Shown in pieces: positions 61,164-64,000 of a stretch of DNA of 64,000 nucleotides (position 1 is its first letter; every line of letters begins with the position of its first letter). The stretch comes from G963667425 sp963667425 [NCBI: bacterium]. Lineage in GTDB: Bacteria; UBP6; UBA1177. Where the stretch lies: positions 1,240,001 through 1,304,000 of the forward strand of contig OY763407.1 of NCBI GenBank assembly GCA_963667425.1, written 5' to 3'. The position numbers and the translations under genes are program-made. The notes under the pieces are model-generated. The model worked only from the letters and a program-made list of their open reading frames with translations. It did no database searches and was not told the DNA's origin.

Positions 61164-64000
61164 TTAAAAAGAAGAGATGAATATGTGAAAGACTGTACGA
61201 TCTTCACCTTCTTCAGGAAAAACGTTAATACCAAGTTGGGCATTAATTGAACCTATTGGAGTTGAATACATAAAACCTGTTCCTGTTCCCATTCTCATAA
61301 AATCTCCGGTACCTATGCTTGAAAGATGCTGCCACATATTTCCTGTGTCAAAAAAACCTATAAGATAAAAATTCTCGGCGACTTTCAGACGAAGTTCATT
61401 TCTCAGATAGAAATAATATTTTCCTTTTGCGTAATCATCTTTTTCACTGTTATAATCAGAAGGAAGAATTGACTGATAATTAAATCCTCTTATGGTTGTA
61501 GAGCCACCAAGTTTAAGTGCATCATCTCCTGCTATTTCTCCTGAATGCTCCATCATGAAAGCATATTTAAAAAAAGAATGAAAAATAAGAGTATCTTTTG
61601 GTTTCATTTCACCCATCATTGAAATTGTATATCTCAGAGGAAGATAAACTGCAATATAGTTTTCAAAAAGCCCGTATGTGGAATTATCACCTGAAAGAGT
61701 TAGATATTCTTTTGCTTTACCTCCAATTTTGAATCCTTTTTTAGGCATTACAAGACTGTCTCTGCCGTCATAATACACATTTACTTCCGGAGACAGAACA
61801 AGGTCATCACTTTTTTCAGCCATAAGTACATCGTTTGATGTAACTTCATATCTTTTAGTAACTTTTTTAGCAAACTCTGTTGTAAGACTTAAATACCAGC
61901 TTTGTTCATATTTTGCAGTAAGAGAAGTCTGAACACCATTTTTATCTGTCATATAGTAATCTTCACCGTTACGTTCCGTTTTATGTGTGTTTGGAAATTC
62001 AAGCTGTAGTGAAATAGGAAGTGGCTTGAAAAAAACATCAGGCATTATGAAAGCGAGAGAAACTGTTCTGTCAATATTTGTAGGAAAAGAAAATGTATCA
62101 AAGAATCGCTCAAACTGATCAGGCATGAAAGGTTCAAGCTTTCTATTAAGCTTATAACTGAATTTTCCTATAACACCTGAGCCAAGGATGTTTTTATGCT
62201 CAAGTTCTCCAAATATCTGAAAACCTTCATCAGATCTGAGACCAATACCCTGATAAACACGTGTTCTATTTGCTTCTGATATTGAAATTATTATATCTTT
62301 TTTCTCCGATGGAGTATCTTCATCAAGAAAATATATTTTAACATTTTCAAACAGTTTAGTCTGTCTAAGCCTTTTTTCGCTTCTTTTAATGTCAAGCGAA
62401 GTTATATTTTCACCTGATTCAAAATATAAGGTTTTTCTGATAACAAATGAACTTGTATTGTAATTTCCCCTTACAACAATATTTCCAACCCTTACTTTAA
62501 AAATATTGTTTAACTTAAAAAGAAGCTTAACTTTACCGTCATTTTCAATTCTTTCAGGAATAACTTCAGCAAACAAATATCCTTTTTCCTGCAATATTCT
62601 CAAAATTTCCTGCTGAATGGATTTTTCCATTTTTTTAGTATAGGGAACAACTTTCTTAAATGAAAGTTCTTCCATTATTTCAGTTTCCAGCCTGAAAGGA
62701 ATATTTTTAAGAGCAACCCAGTTGAGCATGTATTTTTTGCCCAAATCAATTTTGACATTTATTTTGAGTTCTGAATTTTCAATGTTTTGAGCAATAGACT
62801 TTACAACTGCATCCTTATACCCTTCCTTCTGAAGATAGAAAAGTATATATTCACTTATTTCAGAAAAGAAAAGCTCTGGAACCGCAAACTCTGCCGGAGG
62901 GAGTTCTCTTTTATTTTCTTTGGAACGGGCAAGCGTTTTTACTTTTGTATTATCTGTATCGGTATAACCTCCACCTGTCTGAGATCTTGTAACAACAGGA
63001 AGAGGAAGCTGTCTGGCTTCATATATTTCACGTGCAAATTCAGGAATATGAGTTTTAATATAATCTGATTCCTTGCCAGCCCCTTCTATTAAAATATCTT
63101 TTAAAAAAAGCCTTTTCCCTTCATTGACAACAATCTTAAGAGTTCTGAATTTATTTTTTCCATCTCTTCTGTTTTCTGTTTTTATCTTTACAGAAACAAG
63201 AGGATAACCTGCTGCCTGGTAAAAAGATTTTATTTGCAGTTCAACGTCTTCACTGCTATTCTGAAAATCATCAACTGAATTAATTATTTCCCTTATCATT
63301 TCAGGAGCAAAAGAATCAACACCTTCAATTTTCACATCATATTTTGATTCTTTTGCCACTTCAAGCAAAAGAACACCTGTCGTTCTAACAGTATCTATCT
63401 GACGAACCTTTACATCAAGGAACTTTTTTTCAAGAAAAAGATTTCTTATATATTCAATCACATCTCTTACATTTGTATCCGTGTAAGGTAAAAGCCCATA
63501 TTTAAGATTAGAATTCATTTGAAGCTCTCTTTTTTCAATAAAATTAAGATCACCTCTCAGCTTTACACTTCTTATACGTTCTCTTTCACCTTCTGTAATA
63601 TTAACAAAAAGATTGATATTAGCCGAGTCAATAACAGGTATTTCGACACTCACCTTTGCGTTTGCAAATCCTTCATTGCTGTAATATGCTAAAATTTCAT
63701 CTCTTATTTTTACAAGATCTTCTTCCCTGAACTCTCTAAACTTCTTTATACCTGCAGCCTGCTTTATATCCTTGTCCATAAGGGTATGATTACCTTTTAT
63801 TGTAACATCATGAATAAACAGAGATGGCTTTACAAAAAAAGTAATTATATAATCACCATTAACATCCTTATCTCTGTTTACTACAACATTTTTGGCTCGG
63901 CCTGTAGCATATATTAATTTAACTGATTTACGTAGATCTCTAATTGAAAATTCTTTTCCTTCATTAATTTTTATATAAGGTTCAAAATCTTCACGAGGAA
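61164..64000 (-). CDS. BamA/Omp85-type outer-membrane assembly protein, multi-POTRA (5'-truncated by window)
   Basis: At least 945 residues; the frame remains open to base 64000, so the signal peptide lies outside. From the visible N-terminus there are about seven POTRA-type modules, each with a G-N/D-containing turn (IHDVTIKGNHTL, IRSVKLRGDLNF, YDVKIEGVDSF, LKDILIEGAGKE, LNWVALKNIPF, VRVGNIVVRGNYN). One module is split by a ~60-residue basic insertion (~260-320 of the visible part). The last ~400 residues are a 16-strand-like barrel with the RGF motif (STTIRGFNYQSILPS) and a C-terminal Phe (FHIFISSF). It would fold outer-membrane proteins. More POTRAs than BamA (5) or TamA (3) suggests a distinct subfamily. 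Confidence 0.88.
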   Translation of the reverse strand, partial: PREDFEPYIKINEGKEFSIRDLRKSVKLIYATGRAKNVVVNRDKDVNGDYIITFFVKPSLFIHDVTIKGNHTLMDKDIKQAAGIKKFREFREEDLVKIRDEILAYYSNEGFANAKVSVEIPVIDSANINLFVNITEGERERIRSVKLRGDLNFIEKRELQMNSNLKYGLLPYTDTNVRDVIEYIRNLFLEKKFLDVKVRQIDTVRTTGVLLLEVAKESKYDVKIEGVDSFAPEMIREIINSVDDFQNSSEDVELQIKSFYQAAGYPLVSVKIKTENRRDGKNKFRTLKIVVNEGKRLFLKDILIEGAGKESDYIKTHIPEFAREIYEARQLPLPVVTRSQTGGGYTDTDNTKVKTLARSKENKRELPPAEFAVPELFFSEISEYILFYLQKEGYKDAVVKSIAQNIENSELKINVKIDLGKKYMLNWVALKNIPFRLETEIMEELSFKKVVPYTKKMEKSIQQEILRILQEKGYLFAEVIPERIENDGKVKLLFKLNNIFKVRVGNIVVRGNYNTSSFVIRKTLYFESGENITSLDIKRSEKRLRQTKLFENVKIYFLDEDTPSEKKDIIISISEANRTRVYQGIGLRSDEGFQIFGELEHKNILGSGVIGKFSYKLNRKLEPFMPDQFERFFDTFSFPTNIDRTVSLAFIMPDVFFKPLPISLQLEFPNTHKTERNGEDYYMTDKNGVQTSLTAKYEQSWYLSLTTEFAKKVTKRYEVTSNDVLMAEKSDDLVLSPEVNVYYDGRDSLVMPKKGFKIGGKAKEYLTLSGDNSTYGLFENYIAVYLPLRYTISMMGEMKPKDTLIFHSFFKYAFMMEHSGEIAGDDALKLGGSTTIRGFNYQSILPSDYNSEKDDYAKGKYYFYLRNELRLKVAENFYLIGFFDTGNMWQHLSSIGTGDFMRMGTGTGFMYSTPIGSINAQLGINVFPEEGEDRTVFHIFISSF

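Overview
This window is AT-rich chromosomal DNA from a Gram-negative bacterium. An outer membrane is shown by a BamA-type barrel protein, many lipoprotein signal peptides and periplasmic enzymes. Type IV pilin-like genes, a FliJ-like protein, a PilZ domain resembling the TIGR02266 type, Asp/Thr-rich lipoprotein linkers, Cys-patterned repeat lipoproteins and an ECF sigma/anti-sigma/caspase operon suggest a deltaproteobacterial, Myxococcota-like or similar lineage. This placement is an inference; no rRNA is present. I see no phage, transposase, CRISPR or plasmid genes.

Layout. 1-10.5 kb, mostly + strand: the end of a YbdG-like mechanosensitive channel, a 1072-residue exported coiled-coil protein with a cyclophilin, an HD-GYP phosphodiesterase, an operon of ECF sigma factor, membrane anti-sigma factor and secreted caspase-like protein with GxQIG surface repeats, then RsmE and a FliJ-like protein. 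10.5-10.8 kb: an intergenic stretch with a candidate minus-strand small RNA behind a near-consensus promoter. 10.8-15.1 kb: a large lipoprotein, a MepM-like endopeptidase and a DUF134 regulator. 15.1-21.5 kb: thioredoxin, PurSL fusion, PurQ, a 47-residue membrane peptide, Mrp and ornithine carbamoyltransferase, closed by a terminator. 21.6-26.5 kb, mostly - strand: HDOD protein, RibF, a degenerate P1B-ATPase-like membrane protein and a TPR lipoprotein. 26.6-30.5 kb: seven prepilin-like genes. 30.5-33.1 kb: a cobalamin/iron ABC importer. 33.1-36.8 kb, - strand: PilZ, REC-histidine kinase and GlmU-like nucleotidyltransferase, then HPF, tRNA-Arg(CCG) and a Bax-like glucosaminidase. 36.9-43.1 kb: four tandem ankyrin lipoprotein genes. 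43.1-43.4 kb: a T-rich gap with phased ACCGGT/TTATCTGA repeats where strand composition flips. 43.4-52.7 kb: a helical protein of unknown function, cNMP-binding protein, ATP/ADP-carrier-HEAT protein, Cys-rich lipoprotein, YkgJ-type protein, endonuclease IV and a GT39-type glycosyltransferase pair. 52.9-64 kb: PanB, hexapeptide acyltransferase, TlpA-like and LPP20/Sel1 proteins, CNT nucleoside transporter, PAS-GAF sensor, queuosine mannosyltransferase homologue and the BamA-like protein, which runs off the window.

Themes. Many products work in the envelope: lipoproteins, wall hydrolases, pilins, OM assembly and importers. Signalling runs through c-di-GMP (HD-GYP, PilZ), cNMP binding, HDOD, PAS/GAF and ECF systems. 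The most unusual items are the P1B-ATPase-like protein that has lost every catalytic motif and the actuator domain while keeping eight membrane segments, the ECF/caspase/surface-repeat operon, the ankyrin cassette array, the candidate small RNA, and the origin-like strand-skew flip with phased repeats.
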